Source: Longimicrobium sp.
GTDB taxonomy: Bacteria; Gemmatimonadota; Gemmatimonadetes; Longimicrobiales; Longimicrobiaceae
Direction of reading: 5' to 3'
Assembly: GCA_036389795.1 (NCBI GenBank)
Contig: DASVWD010000228.1
Coordinates: 1-51,971 of the forward strand
DNA length: 51,971 nt
Shown: in pieces, positions 42,956 through 50,893 of the stretch
Position numbering within the stretch: the first letter of the stretch is position 1
Layout: every line of letters starts with the position of its first letter
Notes under the pieces: model-generated
Told to the model about the DNA's origin: nothing
What the model saw: only the letters and a program-made list of their open reading frames with translations
Database searches by the model: none
Program-made: the position numbers and the translations under genes

Positions 42956-43273
42956 TCAGGTCGGAACACGATACGCCCGGAGCTGGCGCAGCAGCTTGCG
43001 CGGATCCCGGCGAGTGTGCCACACGATCAGCACCACGATTTCAGTGGGATCGATGTGATAGACCACACGGACATTCTCAAAGACGACCTCTCGAAGCCGC
43101 GGGTTGTCGATACCGGCAACCGCGCGCCCGCTCTCGGGGAAGTCGCCGAGCCGCAGGACAGTATCGAACAGCTCCTGGGTCCAGTGAATCGAGGCGAGCG
43201 GCCGGTCGCGGGCAATGTACCTGGCCGCCGCCTCCGCGTGGTTGAGCGCCCGCTCGGACCAGCGGACGTTCAC
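42956..43273 (-). CDS. ParE/RelE-family toxin
   Basis: 105 residues. MNVRWSERALNHAEAAARYI, the two-helix N-terminus, then the beta-sheet core with GRAVAGIDNPRLREVVFENV, RVVYHIDPTEIVVLIVWHTR and a basic tail, as in ParE/RelE toxins. The start overlaps the antitoxin stop as ATGA. ParE members poison gyrase and RelE members cut mRNA; the sequence does not decide between them. Confidence 0.85.
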   Translation of the reverse strand: MNVRWSERALNHAEAAARYIARDRPLASIHWTQELFDTVLRLGDFPESGRAVAGIDNPRLREVVFENVRVVYHIDPTEIVVLIVWHTRRDPRKLLRQLRAYRVPT

Positions 43274-43707
43274 CCGCCGAGCCGCGAGAGCAGGTATGCC
43301 CGCGCCTCTTCATGAGAAACCGTTTTGCCCTCCGCCACCTCAAGCTGGGCCTGGTTGAGCTCCGTCAGGAACTCGATCTGGTCCAGCAGGTCCTCGTACT
43401 CCTCCACACCCAGCACCACGCTCCCAGCACGGGCCGGGGCGGCCGCGGCCACCGGCGCCTCGCGTACGATTCCCGGCGCGCGCTCCGGCGTGTCGGCGTC
43501 GTAGCGAGCCTCGCGCTGCACGGCCGCAGACGCGAAAGAGACCGCCGCGGCGACGGCTTCTTCCGTCAACTCGGGATGCCTCCGGAGCACCGCTTCGATG
43601 CCCGGCCCGCCCGCCAGCTCCCGCAGGATCTCCGCGACGGTGACTCCGGTGCCGGCGACCACCGCCTCCCCCGTTTCCGCATCCCGCACGATCGCGACGC
43701 GCTCCAT
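43270..43707 (-). CDS. Antitoxin fusing a DUF433 DNA-binding domain to a Phd/RelB-like C-terminus
   Basis: 145 residues from ATG 43707 (GGGAGGGG upstream). Residues 1-60 are a DUF433 domain (VVAGTGVTVAEILRELAGG, HPELTEEAVAAAVSFA). After a flexible Ala/Pro linker, about 97-145 resemble the toxin-binding tail of YefM/RelB-type antitoxins (VVLGVEEYEDLLDQIEFL, EGKTVSHEEARAYLLSR). It precedes and overlaps the ParE/RelE-like toxin gene. DUF433 normally pairs with DUF5615/PIN-like toxins, so this is a domain swap. Confidence 0.8.
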   Translation of the reverse strand: MERVAIVRDAETGEAVVAGTGVTVAEILRELAGGPGIEAVLRRHPELTEEAVAAAVSFASAAVQREARYDADTPERAPGIVREAPVAAAAPARAGSVVLGVEEYEDLLDQIEFLTELNQAQLEVAEGKTVSHEEARAYLLSRLGG

Positions 43708-43747
43708 GACACCCCTCCCGGAATGGTGGAATCGACCCGCTCGCGGA

Positions 43748-43776
43748 AAGGTAAGGCGTGCCCGCGGCGCCGTCAC
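43748..43776 (-). promoter_or_regulatory. Possible promoter of the DUF433-ParE operon
   Basis: On the minus strand, GTGACG (43771-43776), 17 bases, TACCTT (43748-43753), about 40 bases before the ATG. Confidence 0.4.
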
Positions 43777-43854
43777 CGGCTGACCGCGTAATCGGCAGAA
43801 AGCGGCCAGCGGACGAACACCGAGCGCGCCAGACGGGCCAGCCCGGAAACAGAT

Positions 43855-43890
43855 CGCCCGCCTGTCCCCTGGAGCCTGGACAGGCGGGCG
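43855..43890 (-). terminator. Hairpin after the DUF433 gene
   Basis: CGCCCGCCTGTCC and GGACAGGCGGGCG form a perfect 13-bp stem with a 10-base loop, 37 bases downstream of the DUF433 stop. It separates that gene from the next operon. Confidence 0.65.
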
Positions 43891-43926
43891 GAAACAGCAT
43901 CCGGGTGGGGCGAGGAAAAAGTCGCG

Positions 43927-44121
43927 CTATCGAGCCATCCCGGCTGACGCCAGCGCGGCGTGCACGGCTTCCCGGGTGAGCCGCGGGTGCGCCTGGAGCA
44001 CCTGGTCGATGCTCTCCCCGGCGGCGAGCTTCTCCAGGATCGACTCGACTGTGATCCGCGTCCCCGCGACCACCGGCTTCCCCATCATCACCGCCGGATC
44101 GGAAACGATCAGCCTGTGCAT
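43927..44121 (-). CDS. DUF433 protein, orphan antitoxin-like
   Basis: 64 residues, a minimal DUF433 domain (VVAGTRITVESILEKLAAG, HPRLTREAVHAALASA). It closely resembles the first domain of the fusion antitoxin 200 bases away, so the two probably arose by duplication. GAGGGGGAAG precedes the ATG. No PIN/DUF5615 toxin gene is adjacent. It may be a solitary antitoxin or regulator. Confidence 0.8.
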   Translation of the reverse strand: MHRLIVSDPAVMMGKPVVAGTRITVESILEKLAAGESIDQVLQAHPRLTREAVHAALASAGMAR

Positions 44122-44169
44122 CTTCCCCCTCGCTGGAGATGGTCCTCTCACAAGATAGCCCACCGCGAG

Positions 44170-45720
44170 CTACAGCGGGATGTTGCCGTGCTTCTTCGGG
44201 GGGTTGGAGTCGCGCTTGTTGCGCAGCATGCCCAGCGCGCTGATCACCCGCGCGCGCGTCTCGCGGGGATCGATCACGTCGTCCACGTAGCCGCGCGCCG
44301 CCGCCTCGAACGGGTTGGCGAAGCGCTCCTCGTAGTCGCGCTGCTTCGCCGCCGCTACCGCGCCCGGGTCCTCCGCCTGGCCGATCTCGCGGCGGTAGAG
44401 GATCTCCACCGCGCCCTTGGCCCCCATCACCGCGATCTCGGCGGTGGGCCAGGCGTAGTTCACGTCGCCGCGGATGTGCTTCGACGACATCACGTCGTAC
44501 GCCCCGCCGTACGCCTTGCGGGTGATCACCGTCACCTTGGGCACGGTGGCCTCGCAGAAGGCGTAGAGCAGCTTGGCCCCGTGGCGGATGATGCCGCCGT
44601 GCTCCTGCGCCACGCCGGGGAGGAAGCCGGGGACGTCCTCGAAGGTGAGCAGCGGCACGTTGAAGGCGTCGCAGAAGCGGACGAAGCGCGCCGCCTTCAC
44701 GCTGGCGTCGATGTCCAGCACCCCCGCCAGCACCGCCGGCTGGTTGGCCACGATCCCCACCGAGTGCCCGCCCACGTGCGCGAAGCCGCAGAGGATGTTC
44801 CCCGCGTAGTCGGCGTGCACCTCGTAGAACTCGCCCTCGTCCACCACGCGCCGGATGACGTCGTGCATGTCGTACGGCTTGTTGGGGTTGTCGGGGACGA
44901 TCTCCAGCAGCTCCTCGTCGGCCCGGTCGAAGGGGTCCTCGGTGGGCTTGAAGGGCGGGTCCTCGGCGTTGTTCTGGGGGATGAACTCGAAGAGCTGCCG
45001 GATCCGGTGCAGGCACTCCACCTCGGACTTCGCCGCGAAGTGCGCCACCCCCGACTTCGCGGCGTGCGTGGCGGCGCCGCCCAGCTCCTCCATGGTGACG
45101 TCCTCGTGCGTCACCGTCTTCACCACGTTGGGGCCGGTCACGAACATGTAGCTCGTCCCCTGCACCATGTAGATGAAGTCGGTGATGGCGGGCGAGTACA
45201 CCGCGCCGCCCGCGCACGGGCCCAGGATGGCGCTCACCTGCGGCACCACCCCCGAGGCCAGCGTGTTGCGCAGGAAGATGTCGGCGTAGCCGCCGAGCGA
45301 CACCACGCCCTCCTGGATGCGCGCGCCGCCCGAGTCGTTCAGCCCGATCACCGGCGCCCCGTTCTTGAGCGCCAGGTCCATGACCTTGACGATCTTCTCC
45401 GCGTGCGCCTCGGAGAGCGAGCCGCCGAAGACGGTGAAGTCCTGCGAGAAGACGTAGACCAGCCGGCCGTGGATGGCGCCGTAGCCGGTGACCACCCCGT
45501 CGCCCAGGTACTTCTCGTTCTCCAGCCCGAACCCGGTGGCGCGGTGCACCACGAAGCGGTCCATCTCCACGAACGAGCCCTCGTCCAGCAGCACGTCCAG
45601 CCGCTCGCGCGCGGTCAGCTTGCCGCGCTCGTGCTGCTGCTGGATGCGCTTGGCACCCCCGCCCAGCTCCGCCTTGCGGCGCAGCTCCTCCAGTTGCTCC
45701 AGCTTCTCCCGCATCGACAT
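44170..45720 (-). CDS. Acyl-CoA carboxylase carboxyltransferase (beta) subunit, propionyl/methylmalonyl-CoA type
   Basis: 516 residues, two crotonase-like halves. Family blocks include [107 protein letters not shown] and [17 protein letters not shown]. Transfers CO2 from biotin on the carrier protein to propionyl-CoA or a related acyl-CoA. The C-terminus ends in [11 protein letters not shown], typical of PccB. Biotin carboxylase and carrier are 6-10 kb away on the same strand. Start ATG 45720. Confidence 0.95.
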   Translation of the reverse strand: MSMREKLEQLEELRRKAELGGGAKRIQQQHERGKLTARERLDVLLDEGSFVEMDRFVVHRATGFGLENEKYLGDGVVTGYGAIHGRLVYVFSQDFTVFGGSLSEAHAEKIVKVMDLALKNGAPVIGLNDSGGARIQEGVVSLGGYADIFLRNTLASGVVPQVSAILGPCAGGAVYSPAITDFIYMVQGTSYMFVTGPNVVKTVTHEDVTMEELGGAATHAAKSGVAHFAAKSEVECLHRIRQLFEFIPQNNAEDPPFKPTEDPFDRADEELLEIVPDNPNKPYDMHDVIRRVVDEGEFYEVHADYAGNILCGFAHVGGHSVGIVANQPAVLAGVLDIDASVKAARFVRFCDAFNVPLLTFEDVPGFLPGVAQEHGGIIRHGAKLLYAFCEATVPKVTVITRKAYGGAYDVMSSKHIRGDVNYAWPTAEIAVMGAKGAVEILYRREIGQAEDPGAVAAAKQRDYEERFANPFEAAARGYVDDVIDPRETRARVISALGMLRNKRDSNPPKKHGNIPL

Positions 45721-45767
45721 CGCGTGCCGCCCGTGCTCTGTACGTGAAAAACCTCGGAAAGGGCGGC

Positions 45768-45795
45768 AATCTACCACTCGCGCGGGTGCGCGCAA
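45768..45795 (-). promoter_or_regulatory. Sigma70-type promoter of the carboxyltransferase gene
   Basis: On the minus strand, TTGCGC (45790-45795), 16 bases, TAGATT (45768-45773), 48 bases before the ATG. Confidence 0.6.
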
Positions 45796-45804
45796 CGACA
45801 CGGC

Positions 45805-45833
45805 GGGCGGGACCGGATGATCCGGTTCCGCCC
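45805..45833. terminator. GGATGATCC-core hairpin, first of a pair
   Basis: GGGCGGGACCGG-ATGA-TCCGGTTCCGCCC forms a 12-bp stem with one mismatch. It lies between the protease stop and the carboxyltransferase promoter. Confidence 0.6.
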
Positions 45834-45884
45834 GTCCAGTCACGCCACCAGGATCACGCCCGTCAGCAGCCGTTCGGGACGGGC

Positions 45885-45909
45885 GCGGGCCGGATGATCC
45901 GGCCCCCGC
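45885..45909. terminator. GGATGATCC-core hairpin, second of a pair
   Basis: GCGGGCCGG-ATGA-TCCGGCCCCCGC, directly after the protease gene and sharing the CCGGATGATCCGG core with the hairpin at 45805. The likely terminator of the protease transcript. Confidence 0.65.
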
Positions 45910-45941
45910 CTGGTCCTCGGGTCAGCCGCTGGTGTCGCTCG

Positions 45942-47438
45942 TCAGCAGGAGCGCGAGACGGAGAACCACGCGGTGTTCCCGTTGCTGTCGGTCACGTTGC
46001 CGTAGTTGCTCAGCGTTCCGTGATAACTGCCGGAGTACTTGTAGCAGGTGACGTACGCCTTGCTGACTCCGCCCTGGTCGTAGTATTCCCCCCCGTAGGC
46101 CCAGGTGAAGCTGTATCCGGTGCCGCTGCCGCCCGTGGCCGTGGCGATGCAGTTGTACGTGGTGGATGGATAGTAGGAGTAGGGCTCGCAGTTGACGGAA
46201 ACGCTGAGCGGCGTACCCGGCGGGGGCTGGTTGCCCGGGACCAGTGAGCTCAGCAGGAGGTTGGGCGAGCCGGTACCGATGCCTGTAAGCTTGTTGGTGA
46301 AGGCCGCGCTGATGATGGCGGAGTTCACCGTGGCCGGCGTGGCGGTGGTGTTGTTCTGCAGATACAGCGCGGCCACGCCCGCCACGTGCGGCGTGGCCAT
46401 CGACGTCCCGTCGATCGTGTTCGTCGCGGTGGTGCTGGTGTACCAGGCCGAGGTGATCCCCACACCCGGGGCGAACAGGTCCAGGCAGGTGCCGATGTTG
46501 GAGAAGTCGGCCCGCGCGTCGCTGGAATTCGTCGCGCCCACCGTCAACGCCGTGCTCACCCGCGCGGGCGAGATGTTGCAGGCGTCGTAGGCGTAGTCGT
46601 TCCCAGCTGCGACGGCGTACGTCACCCCCGCCGCGATGGAATTGGCGACGGCCTGATCTGCCGCCGAGTTGACGCCTCCGCGGAGCGACATGTTCGCAAC
46701 CGCCGGCTTCACATGGTTCTGCGTCACCCAATCCACGCCCGCGATGATGTTGCTCCACAAACCGTCGCCGACGCAGTCGAGCACGCGTACCGAGATCACC
46801 GTGGCGCCCTTGGCCACGCCGTAGGTGCTCCCTGCCGCGGTGCCCGCCACGTGGGTGCCGTGCCCATAGCAGTCTTCGCCGTTGCCGCCGAACACGTCGT
46901 ACCCGGCGGCGGCGCGTCCCCCGAACTCCACGTGATCGTACCGGATCCCGGTATCCAGCACGTAGATGCGCACGCCGGAGCCGGTCGCGTTGTAGTTGTA
47001 GGTGCCGTTCAGCGGCAGGTCGGACTGGTCGATGCGGTCCAGCCCCCACGGGGGGTTGTTCTGCGTGGCGCTCGCCCTGGCGATCCCGTCCTGCTCCACG
47101 TACGCCACCTGAGGATTCCGCCGCACGGCCTCGACGGCCGCCGGCGACAGGGTGGCGGCGAAGCCGCGGAGCGCGCTCGTGTAGGTGTGATGGAGCCTGC
47201 CGCCATTCGCCGCCACCAGCCGCGCCGCGAGCCCCGCCGCGTCCCGCGTGTCGTCGCGAAAGACGACGATGTAGCGGTCGCGGATTCCCTGTCCCGGCGC
47301 CGCGGCAAGCAGCGGCGCCGAGGACTCGAGTCTCGCCCCCTCCCGTGGAACCGGGGTGATGGGTTCGTCGCCGCAGCCTGCCGCAACGGTCCCAGTTACC
47401 ACCAGGGCCACTAGCGTAGAGAAAACAGAAATCTTCAT
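45942..47438 (-). CDS. Subtilisin-like (S8) secreted serine protease with Ig-like C-terminus
   Basis: 498 residues from ATG 47438 (AGGAGG, 7 bases). Signal peptide [18 protein letters not shown], possibly lipidated at Cys22. Inhibitor I9 propeptide about 52-118 ([25 protein letters not shown]). Proteinase K-like S8 domain with Asp162 ([10 protein letters not shown]), His193 (GHGTHVAGT), Asn in VAAGNDYAY and Ser346 ([11 protein letters not shown]). The C-terminal 90 residues are an aromatic-rich Ig-like or PKD-like domain with Cys pairs. An AT-rich stretch upstream holds the probable promoter. Likely nutrient scavenging or predation. Confidence 0.93.
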   Translation of the reverse strand: MKISVFSTLVALVVTGTVAAGCGDEPITPVPREGARLESSAPLLAAAPGQGIRDRYIVVFRDDTRDAAGLAARLVAANGGRLHHTYTSALRGFAATLSPAAVEAVRRNPQVAYVEQDGIARASATQNNPPWGLDRIDQSDLPLNGTYNYNATGSGVRIYVLDTGIRYDHVEFGGRAAAGYDVFGGNGEDCYGHGTHVAGTAAGSTYGVAKGATVISVRVLDCVGDGLWSNIIAGVDWVTQNHVKPAVANMSLRGGVNSAADQAVANSIAAGVTYAVAAGNDYAYDACNISPARVSTALTVGATNSSDARADFSNIGTCLDLFAPGVGITSAWYTSTTATNTIDGTSMATPHVAGVAALYLQNNTTATPATVNSAIISAAFTNKLTGIGTGSPNLLLSSLVPGNQPPPGTPLSVSVNCEPYSYYPSTTYNCIATATGGSGTGYSFTWAYGGEYYDQGGVSKAYVTCYKYSGSYHGTLSNYGNVTDSNGNTAWFSVSRSC

Positions 47439-47479
47439 GGGGGTGCCTCCTGCCTGTGGGGAATCAGATGAATCGGCCA

Positions 47480-47512
47480 TGTATATTAGATAAATCGTCT
47501 TAAAACATAAGT
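47480..47512 (-). promoter_or_regulatory. AT-rich promoter region of the S8 protease gene
   Basis: On the minus strand, TTATGT, about 16 bases, TAATAT lie within a 35-base AT-rich island, unlike any other promoter in the window. Exact boxes are uncertain. Confidence 0.4.
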
Positions 47513-47613
47513 ACAGGGGTACGTGAGCTGCGGCAGAGGCCGGGATCACCCCGCCTCATCACCACACGGAAGGTCCCCTATCGAATGTGCAAGGTTGCCC
47601 TGCGACATGAAGA

Positions 47614-47643
47614 AGGGCGCGGAGCCTCGCGGCCCCGCGCCCT
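47614..47643 (-). terminator. Rho-independent terminator of rpsA
   Basis: AGGGCGCGG and CCGCGCCCT form a stem around a 12-base loop, followed on the minus strand by TTCTTC, 29 bases after the rpsA stop. Confidence 0.65.
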
Positions 47644-47671
47644 CACTGCTGATCTTCCGGGGAAGACCGGC

Positions 47672-49669
47672 TTACGACTGCTGCTCCTCCTCGGGAGCGG
47701 CCTCGGAAGCCGGGGCCTCCTCCGGCGCCGCCTCGGCGGCCGGAGCCTCCTCGGGGGTGACGTCGTCGGCCAGCGCGGCCTCGGGAGCCGCCTCCGCCGC
47801 CGGCGCGGCAGCGGCCTCCGCGGCCGGAGCCTCGTCGGCCTCGGCCACCGGGGTCTCCGGCACCGCGGCGGGCGCCTCGGGCTCGGTCGCCGCTTCAGCC
47901 GTCGCCTCGGGCTCGGACGCCGCCGGCTTCGGGGTGGGCACCTCGCCCTCGAACTTGGGCACCCGCGTCACCTCCAGGACGATCCGGCGGTTGCCGGCGT
48001 CCACCTCGGTCACGCGCATCTCCAGGTCGTCGCCCTCGCCGAACACGTCGGCCGGGTTCTGCAGGCCGGTGACGCCCAGCTGCGACACGGGGACGAAGCC
48101 CTCCACGTCGTCGCCCAGGTCCACCGCCACGCCCTTGTCCTGCAGGCGCGTGATCTTCCCGCTGATCTCCTGCCCCGCGTGGAACTGCGTGGCCAGGTGG
48201 TCCCACGGGTCGTCCTGGGTCTGCTTCAGCCCCAGCGAGATGCGCTTGTTCTCGGCGTCCACGCCCAGGATCACCACCTCGACGTCGTCGCCCTTCTTCA
48301 CCACCTCGGACGGGTGCTGGATCCGCTTGGTCCAGCTCATGTCGGAGATGTGCACCAGGCCGTCGATCCCCGGCTCGATCTCCACGAAGGCGCCGAAGGA
48401 GGTCAGGTTGCGCACCTTCCCCGTCAGCCGCGTCCCCACCGGGTACTTCACCGGGAGCGCGTGCCAGGGGTCCTCCTCGATCTGCTTCATGCCGAGCGAG
48501 ATCTTCTCGCCCTCGGGATCCACCTTCAGGATCACCGCCTCGATCTCGTCGCCCAGGGAGACGATCTTCGACGGGTGCCGGACGTTGCGCGTCCAGCTCA
48601 TCTCGCTGATGTGCACCAGCCCCTCGACCCCCTTCTCCAGCTCCACGAAGGCGCCGTAGTTGGTGATCGAGACCACCCGGCCGCGCACGCGGGCGCCCAC
48701 CGGGTACTTCTTCTCGACGTCCTTCCAGGGGTACTCCTGGAGCTGCTTGAGGCCCAGCGACAGGCGCTCGCGCTCCCAGTCGATGTCCAGGACCTTGACC
48801 TCGAGCTCGGCGCCGATGGACACCACCTCGGTCGGGTGGCCGACGCGGCCCCACGACATGTCGGTGATGTGCAGCAGGCCGTCCATCCCGCCCAGGTCGA
48901 TGAAGGCGCCGAAGTCGGTGATGTTCTTGACCACGCCCTTGCGGACCTGGCCCACCTCGAGCTCCTTCTTCAGCTTCTCGCGCTTGATCTCGCGGTCGGC
49001 CTCCAGCAGCACGCGGCGGCTGACCACGATGTTGCGGCGGCGCTTGTTCAGCTTGATGATCTTGAACTCGTAGGTCTCGCCGATCAGGTCCTCGATGTTG
49101 GGGACCCGGCGCAGCGCGATCTGCGAGCCCGGCAGGAAGGCGTCGACCCCCATCAGGTCCACCGTCACGCCGCCCTTGATCTTGCGGGTGAGCGTGCCGC
49201 GCACCGGGGCGCCCGCCTCGTACGCCTCGCGGATCTTCTCCCACACGCGCAGGAAGTCCGCCTTCTTCTTGCTGAGGACGACCACGCCGTCCTCGTCCTC
49301 GAGGTTCTCGAGGAAGACCTCCACCTCGTCGCCGAGCTGCAGCGAGTCGGGGTCCTTGAACTCGTCGCGGGCGACGGCGCCCTCGCTCTTGAAGCCGAGG
49401 TCGAGGATCACCGCCTTGTCGGTGACGCGCAGCACGCGCGCCTTGACGATCTCCCCCTCCTCGATGTTGGTGAGGGTGTCGTCGTACATCTCCAGCATCG
49501 CCTCGTACTCCTCGGCGGAGTACTCCTCGTCGTCCCAGAGGTCGGCGCGGATGTTCATCGCGCGCGCCCGCTCGGCGATCTGCTGGTCGGTGAGGCTCGG
49601 CCGCTCGGCCACGGCGGCGCCGCCCCGGTTCTCGGTTTCGGGGGAAAAGTCCTCGGTGTGGTCAGCCAT
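47672..49669 (-). CDS. rpsA: 30S ribosomal protein S1
   Basis: 665 residues with six S1 RNA-binding repeats, identifiable at EGEIVKARVLRVTDKAVILD, GTLTRKIKGGVTVDLMG, RKGVVKNITDFGAFIDLGG, RGRVVSITNYGAFVELEKG, TGKVRNLTSFGAFVEIEPG and SGKITRLQDKGVAVDLGD. It delivers mRNA to the 30S subunit, especially messages lacking a good Shine-Dalgarno sequence. An acidic N-terminal extension of about 70 residues and a roughly 95-residue Ala/Glu/Pro tail (EEAPAAEAAPEEAPASEAAP) are added to the core. AGGAG precedes the ATG; a strong promoter lies about 100 bases upstream. Order aroA-cmk-rpsA is conserved in many bacteria. Confidence 0.96.
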   Translation of the reverse strand: MADHTEDFSPETENRGGAAVAERPSLTDQQIAERARAMNIRADLWDDEEYSAEEYEAMLEMYDDTLTNIEEGEIVKARVLRVTDKAVILDLGFKSEGAVARDEFKDPDSLQLGDEVEVFLENLEDEDGVVVLSKKKADFLRVWEKIREAYEAGAPVRGTLTRKIKGGVTVDLMGVDAFLPGSQIALRRVPNIEDLIGETYEFKIIKLNKRRRNIVVSRRVLLEADREIKREKLKKELEVGQVRKGVVKNITDFGAFIDLGGMDGLLHITDMSWGRVGHPTEVVSIGAELEVKVLDIDWERERLSLGLKQLQEYPWKDVEKKYPVGARVRGRVVSITNYGAFVELEKGVEGLVHISEMSWTRNVRHPSKIVSLGDEIEAVILKVDPEGEKISLGMKQIEEDPWHALPVKYPVGTRLTGKVRNLTSFGAFVEIEPGIDGLVHISDMSWTKRIQHPSEVVKKGDDVEVVILGVDAENKRISLGLKQTQDDPWDHLATQFHAGQEISGKITRLQDKGVAVDLGDDVEGFVPVSQLGVTGLQNPADVFGEGDDLEMRVTEVDAGNRRIVLEVTRVPKFEGEVPTPKPAASEPEATAEAATEPEAPAAVPETPVAEADEAPAAEAAAAPAAEAAPEAALADDVTPEEAPAAEAAPEEAPASEAAPEEEQQS

Positions 49670-49771
49670 GGGTCTCCTGAACGTCCCGCCGGAGGGTGGC
49701 CCGTGGGCGCGCTGCCGCGACGGTCGGTGAGAGGGTGGACGGAAATGGGCGTAAGCCCGGGAAAACGTAAC

Positions 49772-49800
49772 AAGTTATGGGTTTTCTTCGCCCGGGTCAA
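49772..49800 (-). promoter_or_regulatory. Sigma70-type promoter of rpsA
   Basis: On the minus strand, TTGACC (49795-49800), 17 bases, TAACTT (49772-49777). The leader contains a GGGC-TTAC-GCCC mini-hairpin. Confidence 0.75.
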
Positions 49801-49810
49801 CCCCACCCGG

Positions 49811-49850
49811 CCAGTGCGAAGTCCTGAGTGCGAAGTGCGAAGTGCGAACG
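49811..49850. repeat. GTGCGAA tandem tract between cmk and rpsA (family A, copy 13)
   Basis: CCAGTGCGAAGTCCTGAGTG followed by GTGCGAAGTGCGAAGTGCGA units, single arm, just upstream of the rpsA promoter. Confidence 0.8.
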
Positions 49851-49883
49851 GCTCGACCGGGACCCCGGCGCCTGGCACCTGCC

Positions 49884-50579
49884 TCAGCCGCCGCGCTCGC
49901 GGGCCAGGCGGACGATGCGCTCCACCTGCTCCTCGAAGGAGAGCGCCGTGGTGTCGACCACCACCGCGTCGTCGGCGCAGCGCAGCGGGGCCGCCTGGCG
50001 CGTGGAGTCGACCTCGTCGCGCCCGGTGAGCCGCGCGGCCTCGGCGCGGACGTCCTCCTCTCCGGGCTCCGCGTGCCCCTGCTCCAGGAGGCGGCGGCGG
50101 GCGCGCTCGGCGGGATCGGCCACCAGGAACGCCTTGAGCTCCGCGTCGGGGAACACCACGGTGCCGATGTCGCGGCCGTCGGCCACCAGCCCGCCGCGCG
50201 CGCCGGCCTCGCGCAGCGCGTCCAGCAGCCACTCGCGCACGGCGGGGACGGCGGCCATGCGCGAGACGTGCGCGTTCACCTCGGGCGAGCGGATGCCGGC
50301 CGTGACGTCCTCGCCGGCCACGAAGAGCGTGTAGCCGCGCGCGCCGGGGCGCCCGTGCACGTCCAGCCGGTCCAGCTCCTCGTGCGACAGGCTCTCCCAG
50401 CGCTCGGGCGGGATGCCGGCCCGGAGCGCCGCCAGGGTGAGGGCGCGGTAGAAGGCGCCCGAGTCCAGGTGCCGGTAGCCGAGCCGCTCGGCCACGGCCC
50501 GCGCGGTGGAGCTCTTCCCCGACCCCGCCGGCCCGTCGAGCGCGATGATGATCCCGTCCGGGTGCTTGGATGTTGGCAT
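49884..50579 (-). CDS. cmk: Cytidylate kinase
   Basis: Phosphorylates CMP and dCMP. 231 residues: P-loop DGPAGSGKSSTARAVAERLG near 15-34, LDSGAFYRALTL, the NMP-insert region, RDIGTVVFPDAELKAFLVAD and RLTGRDEVDSTRQAAPL. Start ATG 50579; the in-frame codons upstream only translate the family A repeat. No Shine-Dalgarno sequence is evident. It sits between aroA and rpsA as in many genomes. Confidence 0.96.
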   Translation of the reverse strand: MPTSKHPDGIIIALDGPAGSGKSSTARAVAERLGYRHLDSGAFYRALTLAALRAGIPPERWESLSHEELDRLDVHGRPGARGYTLFVAGEDVTAGIRSPEVNAHVSRMAAVPAVREWLLDALREAGARGGLVADGRDIGTVVFPDAELKAFLVADPAERARRRLLEQGHAEPGEEDVRAEAARLTGRDEVDSTRQAAPLRCADDAVVVDTTALSFEEQVERIVRLARERGG

Positions 50580-50607
50580 CTGCGAAAGAGTTGGATCGTC
50601 GACCCCG

Positions 50608-50697
50608 AGTGCGAGAGTGCGAGAGTGCGAGAGTGCGAGAGTGATCGAATCGCGGTTACTTTCGCACTTTCGCACTCAGCACTTTCGCACTGCCGTT
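50608..50697. repeat. Inverted GTGCGAGA/GCACTTTC arrays upstream of cmk (family A, copy 14)
   Basis: Four GAGTGCGA units (50608-50642) are followed, after a 20-base loop containing TCGAATCGCGG, by CTTTCGCACTTTCGCACTCA and CACTTTCGCACTGCCG. The arms are inverted and could form a long hairpin in the cmk leader. The outer end CTGCCG is the same terminus as at 4737 and 20174. It abuts the family C repeat. Confidence 0.9.
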
Positions 50698-50893
50698 CGG
50701 GCATGTCCCTCCGCTGCGCTCCGGGCCGGGCTGCGCTCCGGGCGCGCATCCCTCATGCAACCTCGTTGCGCGCAGCGCCGATGGGTTTTCCCCTCTCCCG
50801 CAGTCTGGGAGAGGGGAGCGCGGCCCCTGGTCGTGAGGAACGAACGACCGGGCCGCGCGGGGGAGAGGGCCCCCGGCGGCGCAGCCGCCCCTA
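50698..50893. repeat. Modular interspersed repeat, rearranged (family C, copy 4)
   Basis: A shortened module A (CATGTCCCTCCGCTGCGCTC joined directly to CGGGCGCGCATCCCTCATGC) and a diverged module B with CCCTCTCCCGCAGTCTGGGA and a second GCGGCCC/GGGCCGC hairpin. It lies between aroA and cmk. Confidence 0.8.

Noticed and set aside
42825-43022. Small minus-strand frame of 65 residues containing RRKGIPHEQVIAEL
   Set aside because: It overlaps the ParE gene, has no ribosome binding site and its N-terminal part is nonsense-like; treated only as a possible remnant.
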